Of a stretch of DNA of 64,000 nt, positions 44,316 to 53,099 are shown piece after piece (the first letter of the stretch is position 1; every line of letters starts with the position of its first letter). A model generated the notes under the pieces. It made no database searches and was not told the DNA's origin. It saw nothing but the letters and a program-made list of their open reading frames with translations. The stretch is from Thetidibacter halocola (lineage in GTDB: Bacteria > Pseudomonadota > Alphaproteobacteria > Rhodobacterales > Rhodobacteraceae). The position numbers and the translations under genes are program-made. The stretch is from contig NZ_JAGTUU010000009.1 in the NCBI RefSeq assembly GCF_018224955.1, forward strand, positions 173,010-237,009, read 5' to 3'.

Positions 44316-44837
44316 ATGAAACTTGCTTACACGATGGCGCCAGGACGCGGCGATACGGATCTGGTGCTTGAACGGCTGGCAGCGAACCTCGCAGCCCGGG
44401 GCCTCAGATGCTGCGGAACCGTCCAGATCAACAGCGAGCGCGCCGATGCCGGCCCCTGCGACATGGATGTGCGGGTGCTGCCCGATGGTCCCGTTCTGCG
44501 CATCAGCCAGGACCTTGGCCCGCAGGCGCGGGGGTGCCGCCTCGACCCGGCCGCGCTGGAAACGGCGGTCGGGCTGGTCAAGGTGAGCCTTTCATCCGGC
44601 GCGGACCTGCTGATCGTCAACAAGTTCGGAAAGCACGAGGCGGAGGGGCGGGGGTTCCGCGACGTGATCGCTGAGGCGGTTGCGATGGAGATCCCCGTTC
44701 TGGTCGGACTCAATGCGCTCAACCGACCTGCCTTCGAGAACTTCGCGGAGAGGCTGGCAATCCAGCTGCAGCCCGAACCCGCAGCGCTGATGGCGTGGGT
44801 GAACGAGGTGACAGCGTCGGCGGACGAACTGGTCTGA
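44316..44837 (+). CDS. DUF2478 domain protein
   Basis: 173 aa. The N-terminal MKLAYTMAPGRGDTDLVLER and the central DLLIVNKFGKHEAEGRGFRD, then IAEAVAMEIPVLVGLN, match DUF2478 proteins, which are often found near molybdenum transport and cofactor genes and have a P-loop-like layout without a complete Walker A. An AAGGAG site precedes the ATG. It ends the nar supercluster. Function unknown. Confidence 0.85.
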   Translation: MKLAYTMAPGRGDTDLVLERLAANLAARGLRCCGTVQINSERADAGPCDMDVRVLPDGPVLRISQDLGPQARGCRLDPAALETAVGLVKVSLSSGADLLIVNKFGKHEAEGRGFRDVIAEAVAMEIPVLVGLNALNRPAFENFAERLAIQLQPEPAALMAWVNEVTASADELV

Positions 44838-45591
44838 TTTCGGCCAATGGTTCGGATCTGTTTTCTTTGTCTGCGGGAATTGCGTGCACGGCGGTCGCTG
44901 CAAAAGGGATTGTCCTGCCCAGTTTCCGAGATGGGCCGAGCACATGCCGTGCTATTTGTGGCGAACGTGTGAGACCACGTCCACGTTGGCTGACGGGATC
45001 TTGCTGATCCTGAAGAAGCTATCGCGCCAGCGGCTCACCCGTTTCGCTGCCAGTCGTGATAGTATCGGGAGACCGCCAAAAACATCGTGAGATTAAATAA
45101 TAACAATAGGTTAGAGGGTAGAGAACGTTGGATTCCAGGCCCATCCCCTCCGCCACTATCCCTGTTGCGAACACGGACAGGCGCCCCAAACGGCACGGAA
45201 ATAGTCGTGTTTTCAAAGGGCTTTGCCTCCCCCATCCGAACCTCTGAGACCGCGCGCCAAGCCCGTTCCGGGCTCTGAACGGCGCTCCGTCTCTGTTCGG
45301 GCGAACCTCGCCAAATTCGGTTCGGTCGGATTTTTCGTCGGCTTTCCAATGGCCTGAGTTTCAACGCCGCCAAAACTTTGGCCCTTGTTTCCATCGCCTT
45401 CAAGGCGACCAGAGCCGCAACAAGCGAGAGGCGCAGCCGTTGGGTGCGATGGCCGAATGGCGCGTAGCGGTGGCGGTAGTTTGCCGTGGCGTCCGCGTCG
45501 ATAATCGCGGACGGCACGCGCCGCACTGTGCGACCACTTACGTCGAGAGTGGCCTGGACTTCCGCTTTCTCGTCTTGCAGCGGCCTATCCT
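44838..45591. other. Long region without a firm gene
   Basis: 754 bases between the nar supercluster and a hypothetical gene pair. The minus-strand frame continuing 45035-45820 stays open and in part (45100-45600) reads like protein (for example SGRTVRRVPSAIIDADATAN), but it overlaps the 62-aa gene and has no clear start, so it could be a decayed or frameshifted gene. At 45145-45155 CCTCCGCCAC partly matches the tRNA 3' end. Confidence 0.5.
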
Positions 45592-45780
45592 TCACCAGGT
45601 CAGCGGACGGCTCATCGAACCGTAGTCCGCCATTGCGAAATACCGGCTGGACGGCAGAGACTGCTTCCTGAGCCACTCGTCGAACGCCCGCTTGCGCCGG
45701 CGTTCCTCCTGCGGAGTCTCTCCGGCCGCGTTCCTTCTGGTCACGCGCCGCTTGCATGTCGGGCGGAAGCCGTTTTTCAT
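45592..45780 (-). CDS. Hypothetical 62-aa basic protein
   Basis: 62 aa, arginine/lysine-rich (CKRRVTRRNAAGETPQEERR), ending YFAMADYGSMSRPLTW. Its ATG overlaps the stop of the next upstream gene as ATGA, supporting a two-gene operon. It may be shortened by a frameshift, as the neighbouring frame stays open downstream. No family recognised. Confidence 0.5.
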   Translation of the reverse strand: MKNGFRPTCKRRVTRRNAAGETPQEERRRKRAFDEWLRKQSLPSSRYFAMADYGSMSRPLTW

Positions 45781-46751
45781 GACTGCTCTCTCGAGTTGTA
45801 TCCGTTATTCGCGAGGGCATCCTCGTAGTGGCGCTCGAGCTTGCTCCTCATTTCGTCGAGGCACCGCACACGTCGGTTCACGGCAGCCATGAGCTTCTCG
45901 TCAAGCCGTTCCGCGCCCTCTCCGTAGGCAAGACTACGAAGGATCGCTGATGCCAAAGTGTCGTCGGGAGCCGGCGTCCACCCGGTCGGTGCTGTGAACA
46001 GGGGCCGGAATGCAGGCTGAAGCTCTGGCGGGGTGCTCCACGGCCGATTGGCCATGAAGACGCTCTGCCAATCCTGCATCGGCAGCGTCATCAACTCCCA
46101 GGCTGGACCTGCATCGAGCGGCCCGAAATGCATCTCCATGAGCCCTTCGGATATTTCACACTCGTCCGGTTCGTATCGGACCGTCTGGTAGGATGGTCCG
46201 GATGGGTCTTCTGCTGTTCCCGGCACAGGCCGTTCTTCAGTGAAGCCACGGCAGACCAGCATTCTGTCGCCGTCAGGAAACCACGCGAACAGATCGCCTT
46301 CCTCGTCGGAGAGGGTGCAATTATCGATCTGAGCGCCGTTCACGGTATCGTCCTGCGGTCTCAGAAGATCCTTGGGAGCATGTGTCCAGTGCGGCTCGAG
46401 CGCCGATATTCCCAGTGCCAGCGCCTCCGGTTCCTCCTGCGCCGTGAGCTGAAGGTCGATGGACCGGGCTTGCCAGAACACACGCCACGAAGCACCGGGG
46501 CGGGCTCGCCCGGTCGCGTTGTCGATGAAGTCAGCCCAGTTGATGTTCGTGGATCTGAAGCCAGCCTCCCGCAGGGCATTTTCCCGAAGCTGCCTTTCTC
46601 GACCGTCCATTTCAGTGCTGCGATATGCTTCTTGGACCTCTGTGGCCGGTGCGCTTGCATCAAGACAGAGAACGGTTCGCGGCCAATAGACCCGTGCGAG
46701 ACGGATCCGCGGCAGAAGTGCAGGTGGTTCTTCGGCGTGGCTCTGTTGCAC
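45777..46751 (-). CDS. Hypothetical protein, probably missing its N-terminus
   Basis: About 324 codons are open, but the only starts near the 5' end lie inside or against the inverted repeat of the IS5-type remnant (GTG at 46751), so the original N-terminus was probably cut off by the insertion; the first internal ATG is at residue ~45. The sequence is acidic and Trp-rich (ISALEPHWTHAPKDLLRP; DLFAWFPDGDRMLVCRGFTE). No family recognised, no membrane segment or signal peptide seen. Confidence 0.6.
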   Translation of the reverse strand: MQQSHAEEPPALLPRIRLARVYWPRTVLCLDASAPATEVQEAYRSTEMDGRERQLRENALREAGFRSTNINWADFIDNATGRARPGASWRVFWQARSIDLQLTAQEEPEALALGISALEPHWTHAPKDLLRPQDDTVNGAQIDNCTLSDEEGDLFAWFPDGDRMLVCRGFTEERPVPGTAEDPSGPSYQTVRYEPDECEISEGLMEMHFGPLDAGPAWELMTLPMQDWQSVFMANRPWSTPPELQPAFRPLFTAPTGWTPAPDDTLASAILRSLAYGEGAERLDEKLMAAVNRRVRCLDEMRSKLERHYEDALANNGYNSREQS

Positions 46752-47247
46752 AAATCGGGTGATGGCCGAGGTTCCCCTTTACCCGGACGGACTTATCCCA
46801 CGGGCTCTGTGACGGGTATGCCGAGCGCGGTGTAGCCGTTTAGGACGGCGATACGGACCTGAAGCTCGGCGACCTGGCGGTCGAAGTCCCGTGCCATCAG
46901 GCGCTGCCCCAGCAGTTTCAAACAATGCATCTTCGTCTCAACGCGGCTCCGGCGGTGGTATCCGCTCCATCGTCGCCACAAGGCTCGGCCGAGGTATTTG
47001 GAGGCCCGCAGAATTTCATTTCGCGCGGCGGCGCCGGCGGTGACAGCCTTCCATGGCTTTGCGTTCTTTCGTGGCGGGATGACAGCATGGGCGCCGCGGT
47101 CGGCAGCGAGCCACGGCGCTTGAGCGCTTCATTGTAGGCCGGCCAGTTCCTGGTCTTGTAGGTTGGGAGTGCGGGTCTGCTCATGCAGCCCAGCTACCAC
47201 TTTGGATTCACGAGATGAATCCCTCACGTGATTTATGCAACAGAGCC
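46739..47247. mobile_element. IS5-family element, internally deleted (509 bp)
   Basis: Ends GGCTCTGTTGCACAAATC (46739-46756) and its inverted partner (47230-47247, one mismatch) bound the element. On the minus strand the first transposase codons (MSRPALPTYKTRNWPAYNEA then LKRRGSL) start at 47184, then break directly into the C-terminal region (RRWSGYHRRSRVETKMHC to GYTALGIPVTEPVG, 46793-46981) in another frame. A full element of this group is about 850 bp, so the middle of the transposase, including catalytic residues, is lost; it cannot move by itself. Confidence 0.88.
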
Positions 47248-47370
47248 GTCCGGGATGCCGATCTGTGGTTTTGTGGCCCGACGGGCCTGAAAGACGGGAT
47301 CCTGAAGGGTCTGAAGGCGCTGGACCAGACGCCGCGACGCGTCCGCTTCGAGCATTTCGAGTTCGCCTGA
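47248..47370 (+). pseudogene. C-terminal scrap of a ferric-reductase/ferredoxin-reductase-like protein
   Basis: The last 40 codons, directly against the IS end, read VRDADLWFCGPTGLKDGI to RFEHFEFA and stop at 47370. WFCGPxGL plus the acidic-aromatic ending FEHFEF is typical of the NAD(P)H-binding domain of FNR-like reductases fused to ferric-reductase membrane domains. The front of the gene is gone. A terminator and the envelope-flavin genes follow, so it once belonged to that cluster. Confidence 0.75.
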
Positions 47371-47426
47371 CGAGCTGAACATCGGTTTGGCACACTTACC
47401 AGGCTCCGCTCGCGCCCCAGCTTCCC

Positions 47427-47453
47427 GCCCCGCCAGACCGGCGGGGCATTTTT
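47427..47453 (+). terminator. Rho-independent terminator
   Basis: GCCCCGCC (47427-47434), loop AGACC, GGCGGGGC (47440-47447), then ATTTTT. It closes the transcript of the truncated reductase. Confidence 0.8.
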
Positions 47454-47552
47454 CTTCCTGACGGCAAGCTGAAGCGAGAATCGCAGCGCCGTCAGGAAGG
47501 CCTCAGGTCGGGTCTGCATATCGGTCTCATCAAACGAAAAGGAGACCCTCCG

Positions 47553-47921
<369 letters not shown>

Positions 47922-47971
47922 GCCTCCCCGACGCACGCGAACCCCGCACCTCGTACACAAGGACCAACCCG

Positions 47972-48442
47972 ATGAAATCGCTTCTTGCGACACTCGCGCT
48001 GACCACGGCGCTGACCCTTCCCGGCCTCGCCATGGCGCGCCCGGTGACGCTGACCACGACTCTCAACAGCTACGGTGGCGATGGAGCCTATCTCGCGCTC
48101 TACGTCACCGATGCCTCCGGCGCCTACATGGGCAGCCTCTGGATGGCCGGGACCAAGTCGAAATACTACGAGCACCTGACCGACTGGTACCGCGCGACCG
48201 GCGGCGACACCGCGCAGGTGAACGGCATCACCGGCGCCAGCGTGGGCGCGGGGCGGACGCTCGAGATAACGCTCGATCTCGCCGATGCGCTGTTCGATGC
48301 CGGCTACACGCTGCACATCGATGCCGCCGTCGAGGACATGCGCGACAGCCCGAACGAGGTGGCCGTCCCGCTGACGACCGCTGGCGCCGGCACGCCGGTG
48401 ACCGGCAGGCGCTACATCGCCAGCTTCGCCTACGACATGTGA
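47972..48442 (+). CDS. DUF2271 domain secreted protein
   Basis: 156 aa with a signal peptide (to about residue 22, LTLPGLAMARP) and a DUF2271 domain (NSYGGDGAYLALYVTDASGA; LWMAGTKSKYYEHLTDWYRA; ITGASVGAGRTLEITLDL). DUF2271 proteins are found with PepSY proteins and ApbE, where they are thought to take covalent flavin: SVGAG and nearby Thr/Ser residues are candidates. It starts 50 bases after the Asp-rich gene. Confidence 0.88.
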   Translation: MKSLLATLALTTALTLPGLAMARPVTLTTTLNSYGGDGAYLALYVTDASGAYMGSLWMAGTKSKYYEHLTDWYRATGGDTAQVNGITGASVGAGRTLEITLDLADALFDAGYTLHIDAAVEDMRDSPNEVAVPLTTAGAGTPVTGRRYIASFAYDM

Positions 48443-48445
48443 GGG

Positions 48446-50659
48446 GTGATGGCCATGATCCGTGCACTCCATCGCTGGCCGGGTCTTCTGGCTCTGGCTC
48501 TCGTCACCGTCCTATCCCTGAGCGGCGCGGCGCTGTCGGTCTTCCCTGCGGCCGAGCGCATTGCCGCGCCGCAGGCCGAGGCGGGCATGACGGTGGCCAC
48601 CCTCGCGGATCGCATTCAGGGCGCCTATCCGGGCGTCGATCAAATCCGCCGTGCGCCCTCGGGCCGGATCACGGCCTACTGGTTCGATCAGGGCACGCCC
48701 GGCGCCGCAGTGATCGACCCCGCCACTGGTCAGGGTGCGGCCTCCGCCGACCCTAACCAGACGCAACGCTGGCTTACCAATCTGCACCGCTCGCTGTTCC
48801 TCGGCGATGGCGGGCGCATCGCCATGGCCGTGGGTGCCGCGGCGATGTTGGGTCTGTCGTTCTCCGGTGTCCTGCTGGTCACCCGGCGTGTGGGCGGTTG
48901 GCGGAACTGGTTCACGCGGCTGCGCGGACCCCTTGCTGGCCGACTGCATATCGAGATCGCCCGCATCGCGGTGGTCGGCCTTGTCCTGTCGTCTACCACC
49001 GCCCTGTGGATGACGGCGTCCACATTCGATCTGCTTCCCGGTGGCGGCGTGCCAGCCATGCCGGTTGAGGTGAGCGGTGAGGCGGCGTTCGCACCTGGTC
49101 AGATGCCCCTTCTAGTGGAGACGCCCGTCGACGAACTGCGGGAGTTGAGCTTTCCCTATCCCGCCGATGCGACGGACGTCTTCACGCTGAAGACCGACCA
49201 GGGGACTGGGTATCTCGATCAGGGCACCGGTGCACTGCTCGCCTGGACCGACCTTACCGGCTGGGAACGCGTATCAGAGACCATTTACATGCTGCACACC
49301 GGACAGGGAGCGCCCACGCTCGGCCTAGTTCTGGGGCTGATGGCGCTCGGCGTTCCGGCGATGGGCGTTACTGGCGTTGTCGTCTGGCTCGCAGGACGGG
49401 GGGGGCGGCCGCGCATCCGGGGCAATCAGCCCGCCGGTCGGGCCGAGACGATCCTGCTCGTCGGCAGCGAGGGCGGCAGCACCTGGGGTTTCGCCGCGAC
49501 GCTTCATGCCGCGCTGAGCCGCGCCGGGCAGAGCGTGCACGCAGCACCCATGTCGGCCTTCTCGCCGGACCGCTACACCAGCGCGAGGCGGATCATTGTC
49601 CTCGCGGCGACCTATGGTGACGGCGATTCACCGGCCTCGGCCAAGGGTTTCCTGAGCCGCCTTGCGACCCTCGACCACGCCCCCGGGGCCCCCGTGGCTG
49701 TTCTCGGCTTCGGCGATCGAAGCTTCCCGGCCTATTGCGCCTTCGCGAAGGCCGTGTCCGAGGCTGCCCGTGCGAAAGGCTGGTCCGAACTTCTGCCGCT
49801 GGACACAATCGACCGCCAGTCACCGCAGGACTTCGCACGCTGGGGCCGCGGCCTCGGGAAAGTGCTGGGGATCGACCTTGAACTCGCCCATCAGCCGGTT
49901 CTGCCTGCCACCGAGACGCTCACGCTGATCTCGCGCCGCGACTACGGAAACGAGGTTCAGGCCCCGACCGCGATCCTGCGCTTCGCTCTGCCGAAGGCGA
50001 CTCTGTGGCAGCGTCTGACTGGAGCGGCCTTCGCACGCTTCACCGCAGGCGACCTGATCGGCATCCTGCCCGAGGGATCACCCGTACCGCGCCTCTACTC
50101 GCTCGCCTCCGCGCGCCGCGACGGGTTCGTCGAGATCGTGGTGAAGAAGCAGCCTGGCGGACTGTGTTCCGGCCAACTGACCGCGCTGGAACCCGGGCAA
50201 ACCGTCACCGCATTCCTGCGCCGCAATCCGGGGTTCCAACCGGGCCGAGGCAAAGCGCCGCTGATCCTGATCGGCGCCGGAACCGGCATCGGCCCATTGG
50301 CGGGTTTCGTGCGCGGCAACTCCAGGCGGCGGCCCATCCACCTTTTCTTCGGGATGCGTCACCCGGACAGCGACTTCCTCTACGGTGAGGAGATGCCCGT
50401 CTGGCAGGACGAGGGCCATCTGGTCCAGCTTGTAACCGCCGTCTCGCGCGGGGCGCGGCCGCATTACGTCCAGGACGCGCTCCGCAATGAGGCTGCCGAG
50501 GTGGCCCGGCTGATCAAGGATGGTGCGCGGGTGTTGGTCTGCGGCGGGCGCGACATGGCCGCGGGCGTCGCCGACGCGCTCGCTGACATCCTTGCTCCCA
50601 CCGGGCTCTCGCCCGCAGCACTGAAAGCCGAGGGACGCTATGTCGAAGATGTGTACTGA
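48446..50659 (+). CDS. PepSY membrane protein fused to a flavodoxin/sulfite-reductase-type flavoreductase
   Basis: 737 aa. The N-terminal membrane part (residues 5-30, ~130-150, ~175-200, ~290-325) carries PepSY elements; a flavodoxin-like domain (LLVGSEGGSTWGFAATLHAA; ATYGDGDSPASAKGF; ~335-470) and an FNR-type reductase (PRLYSLASARRDG; GAGTGIGPLAGFVRG; LVCGGRDMAAGVADAL) follow. It likely moves electrons from NADPH through FMN/FAD across the membrane to the secreted DUF2271 protein. Start codon 4 bases after the DUF2271 stop, and end overlaps apbE by 20 bp. Confidence 0.9.
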   Translation: MMAMIRALHRWPGLLALALVTVLSLSGAALSVFPAAERIAAPQAEAGMTVATLADRIQGAYPGVDQIRRAPSGRITAYWFDQGTPGAAVIDPATGQGAASADPNQTQRWLTNLHRSLFLGDGGRIAMAVGAAAMLGLSFSGVLLVTRRVGGWRNWFTRLRGPLAGRLHIEIARIAVVGLVLSSTTALWMTASTFDLLPGGGVPAMPVEVSGEAAFAPGQMPLLVETPVDELRELSFPYPADATDVFTLKTDQGTGYLDQGTGALLAWTDLTGWERVSETIYMLHTGQGAPTLGLVLGLMALGVPAMGVTGVVVWLAGRGGRPRIRGNQPAGRAETILLVGSEGGSTWGFAATLHAALSRAGQSVHAAPMSAFSPDRYTSARRIIVLAATYGDGDSPASAKGFLSRLATLDHAPGAPVAVLGFGDRSFPAYCAFAKAVSEAARAKGWSELLPLDTIDRQSPQDFARWGRGLGKVLGIDLELAHQPVLPATETLTLISRRDYGNEVQAPTAILRFALPKATLWQRLTGAAFARFTAGDLIGILPEGSPVPRLYSLASARRDGFVEIVVKKQPGGLCSGQLTALEPGQTVTAFLRRNPGFQPGRGKAPLILIGAGTGIGPLAGFVRGNSRRRPIHLFFGMRHPDSDFLYGEEMPVWQDEGHLVQLVTAVSRGARPHYVQDALRNEAAEVARLIKDGARVLVCGGRDMAAGVADALADILAPTGLSPAALKAEGRYVEDVY

Positions 50660-51635
50660 ACCGATGCGCCATGCGCTGAACGGTCCGACCATGGGCACGC
50701 GCTGGTCCGCGCTGTTCTTCGCGCAAGCGGGTTTCGACCCCGAGCCGGTCCGCGCAGCGCTGCAGGCCGCCGTCGATGAAGTGGACGCGCAGATGTCCAC
50801 CTGGAAACCCGACAGCGATCTCATGCGCCTGAACGCGGCGCCGGTGGGCGCGTGGGTGGCGGTGCCGGATCGGCTCGGACAGGTTCTGCGGCTCGGGCTC
50901 GAGATCGGGCGCGCCTCGGACGGAGCCTTCGATATCGGCATGGGCGATGTGGTGACCGCCTGGGGTTTCGGGCCGCTTGCGGCGACACCCGACCGCATCC
51001 GCACCGCGATGAGGACCGACCGGGTGCCCGCGCATGAGGCGTTGGAGATCAACGCGGGCAACGGCCTTGTCCGAAAGACGTCCCCGGTTGCACTGGACCT
51101 GAACGGCATCGCGAAGGGGTATGGCGTCGACAGGCTGGCCGAGACGCTGGTGGCGCACGGCATCGACGATGCTCTTGTTGGCATTGACGGCGAAATGCGT
51201 GCGCTCGGGCTTCGACCAGATGGGCAAGCATGGACAATCGCCGTCGAGGCCCCGGACGCGGATCGCCGTGCTCCCCATTCCATCTTGGCGCTTCAGGGCG
51301 CCGCCGTGGCCACCTCAGGGGACTATCGCCACTGGGTCGAGGTTCAGGGCCGGCGCCTGTCGCACACCATGGACCCGAACCGCGGCGCACCCATACTCGC
51401 CTCGACCGCCTCGGTCACGGTCGTAGCAAGGACATGTGCCGAGGCTGACGCCTGGGCTACAGCGTGCATGGTGAAAGGAAGCTTGGAGGGCGGTCAATTG
51501 GCGCGTAGAAGCAATCTGAGCGTTCTCTTCATTGATCGTGAGGGCGCTCTGCTTCGCGAAACGCGAGTTGGACGGCTGTTCGAGACCCGTCCAGGCCCCG
51601 AGCGCGTGGTTGACGCCGGGATAAGCACCAGATGA
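50640..51635 (+). CDS. apbE: FAD:protein FMN transferase (ApbE)
   Basis: 331 aa. Family motifs TMGTRWSALFFA, DLNGIAKGYGVDRLA, GAAVATSGDYRHWVE and SHTMDPNRGAP are complete. ApbE attaches FMN covalently to Thr/Ser residues of exported flavoproteins; here the probable targets are the DUF2271 and PepSY partners. It overlaps the PepSY gene by 20 bp and the P-type ATPase by 4 bp. No signal peptide is clear at the N-terminus. Confidence 0.93.
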   Translation: MSKMCTEPMRHALNGPTMGTRWSALFFAQAGFDPEPVRAALQAAVDEVDAQMSTWKPDSDLMRLNAAPVGAWVAVPDRLGQVLRLGLEIGRASDGAFDIGMGDVVTAWGFGPLAATPDRIRTAMRTDRVPAHEALEINAGNGLVRKTSPVALDLNGIAKGYGVDRLAETLVAHGIDDALVGIDGEMRALGLRPDGQAWTIAVEAPDADRRAPHSILALQGAAVATSGDYRHWVEVQGRRLSHTMDPNRGAPILASTASVTVVARTCAEADAWATACMVKGSLEGGQLARRSNLSVLFIDREGALLRETRVGRLFETRPGPERVVDAGISTR

Positions 51636-52467
51636 CCGCTCTGTTTCATGATCGCCTGAACGTCGTCCTTTTGGGCCTGGCATTGCTTGGTCTGGTGTCC
51701 GGCCTTGTATTTTGGCTGGTGGGGCAGCCGGATTTTGCCACGATCGCGTGAACGGCAGGGGTCGTTCCTGTCCTCGCGGCCCTTTGCGTCGAAATCGTTC
51801 GCAGCGTTTGGAAGGGCGAAGTCGGGCTCGACATCGTGGCGGCGCTGTCGATGTCGGCAGCACTTCTGTTCGGCGAGACGCTGGCTGCGGCGGTGGACGC
51901 GCTCATGTATTCGGGTGGTACCTTCCTCGAGAGTTTCGCGCAGGGTCGCGCCCGGCTCGAGATGAGCGATCTTCTGTCTCGCGTGCCCCGGACCGCGACG
52001 CGGCATCGCAATGGCGCTCTGGATGAAGTCCCGCTCGACGCCATCGCGCCGGGCGACCTGCTGCTGATCCGGCAGGGCGATGTGGCCCCCGTGGATGGAA
52101 CGGTCGCGAGCGCGGGCGCGATGCTCGACCTTTCCGCGCTGACCGGCGAGTCGATGCCTGTCCGGCTGGTGCAGGGCCACGAGGTGATGAGCGGCGCGAC
52201 CAACGCGGGCGAGGCCTTCGATCTGCGGGTCACGCGGGCGGCGGCGGACAGCACCTATGCCGGGATCGTCCGGCTGGTCGAGGCGGCGCAGAAATCCAAG
52301 GCGCCGATGGCGCGGCTGGCTGACCGCTACTCGCTGCTGTTCCTCGGCGTCACGGTCGCGCTGGCAACCGCCGCCTGGTGGTTCACGGGCGATCCGATCC
52401 GGGCGGTGGCGGTATTGGTGGTGGCGACGCCGTGCCCGCTGATCCTTGCCGTTCCGGTGGCGTTGGT
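51632..52467 (+). pseudogene. Heavy-metal P-type ATPase, broken by a stop codon and truncated
   Basis: Reading from the ATG at 51632, the frame gives a membrane start (LNVVLLGLALLGLVSGLVFW) and then a TGA at codon 40 where Trp (TGG) is expected; the same frame then continues through GLDIVAALSMSAALLFGETL, actuator motif LTGESMPVRLV and ATPCPLILAVPVALV. It stops there at foreign DNA, before the phosphorylation DKTGT motif, so the catalytic part is missing. Overlaps apbE by 4 bp. Confidence 0.88.
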
Positions 52468-52515
52468 TTCGTCGCCGCGCAGCTTGGCGTCGCCGACCCG
52501 GAAAGCACGGTGCTT

Positions 52516-52727
52516 GCGCCATCGATAGCAGGTCTGCTGGGTCACGCCGATCTGGCGCACCGCATCGGCGATCGCCATTCCTTGCCCTTGCAGAACTTCA
52601 ACCTGCCGCAGCTTCAACACGATGTCCTCGGGTTTGTCGCGCTTGCCAGCCATCTCTTGGTCCTCCTGAAAATCGGGATAAGACTATCCCAGTTCGTGGA
52701 CCACTTCAGTGGGGGCACTCCAGTCGA
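52516..52727 (-). mobile_element. IS3-family orfA remnant
   Basis: On the minus strand an ATG at 52653 begins AGKRDKPEDIVLKLRQVEVL and DAVRQIGVTQQTCYRWR, the HTH start of IS3 (IS407-like) orfA, with AGGAGGACC before it. The orfB transposase is absent and the copy ends in P-type-ATPase/other DNA at about 52515. A bounding GTGCCCCCACTGAAGTGGTC near 52720 may be the element end. The short stretch 52468-52515 has no certain origin; it could be a scrap of a Tn3-type transposase. Confidence 0.7.
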
Positions 52728-52728
52728 G

Positions 52729-53099
52729 GGTTCGCACTCCGTGATCACCCCGCCATAGCGGCGCACCGTGTCCTTCTTGGCCTGCGGCGCGGTGCGGGGC
52801 ATGACCACGTTGCAGGGGATACCCCGTAGCGTGGCGGCATAGCTGAGACACGAGGCGTGGTTGCCCGAGGAATGGGTGGCGACGCCGCGCGCTGCCTGCG
52901 CCTCGTCGAGGCCAAAGACGGCATTCGTGGCCCCACGCACCTTGAAGGCACCCGGTTCCTGGAAATTCTCGCACTTGAAGAACAGCTGGCAACCCGCCAG
53001 TTCGTTCAGGTAGTCCGACACGCGGACGGGTGTGCAACGGATGTGCGGGGCGATCCGCTCATGCGCATCCAGCATGTCGTTGTAGGTAGGGATAAGCAT
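52729..53099 (-). pseudogene. Threonine/serine dehydratase, truncated at 3' end
   Basis: Only about 123 of some 320 residues remain. The start MLIPTYNDMLDAHERIAP, the PLP-lysine motif ENFQEPGAFKVRGA and the SSGNHA phosphate-binding motif are present; the protein then runs into the IS3 remnant after GGVITECEPS. As two-thirds of the fold is missing, it should be inactive. Overlaps the dadA stop by one base, so it was the second gene after dadA. Confidence 0.9.

Noticed and set aside
45145..45155. CCTCCGCCAC as a third att-like copy
   Set aside because: Only about 9 bases match the tRNA end, short enough for chance, although its place between the nar and IS regions is tempting.
52468..52515. 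Tn3-transposase-like scrap (VGFVAAQLGVADPE)
   Set aside because: Only 48 bases; similarity is suggestive but could be chance, so it is not listed as an element.
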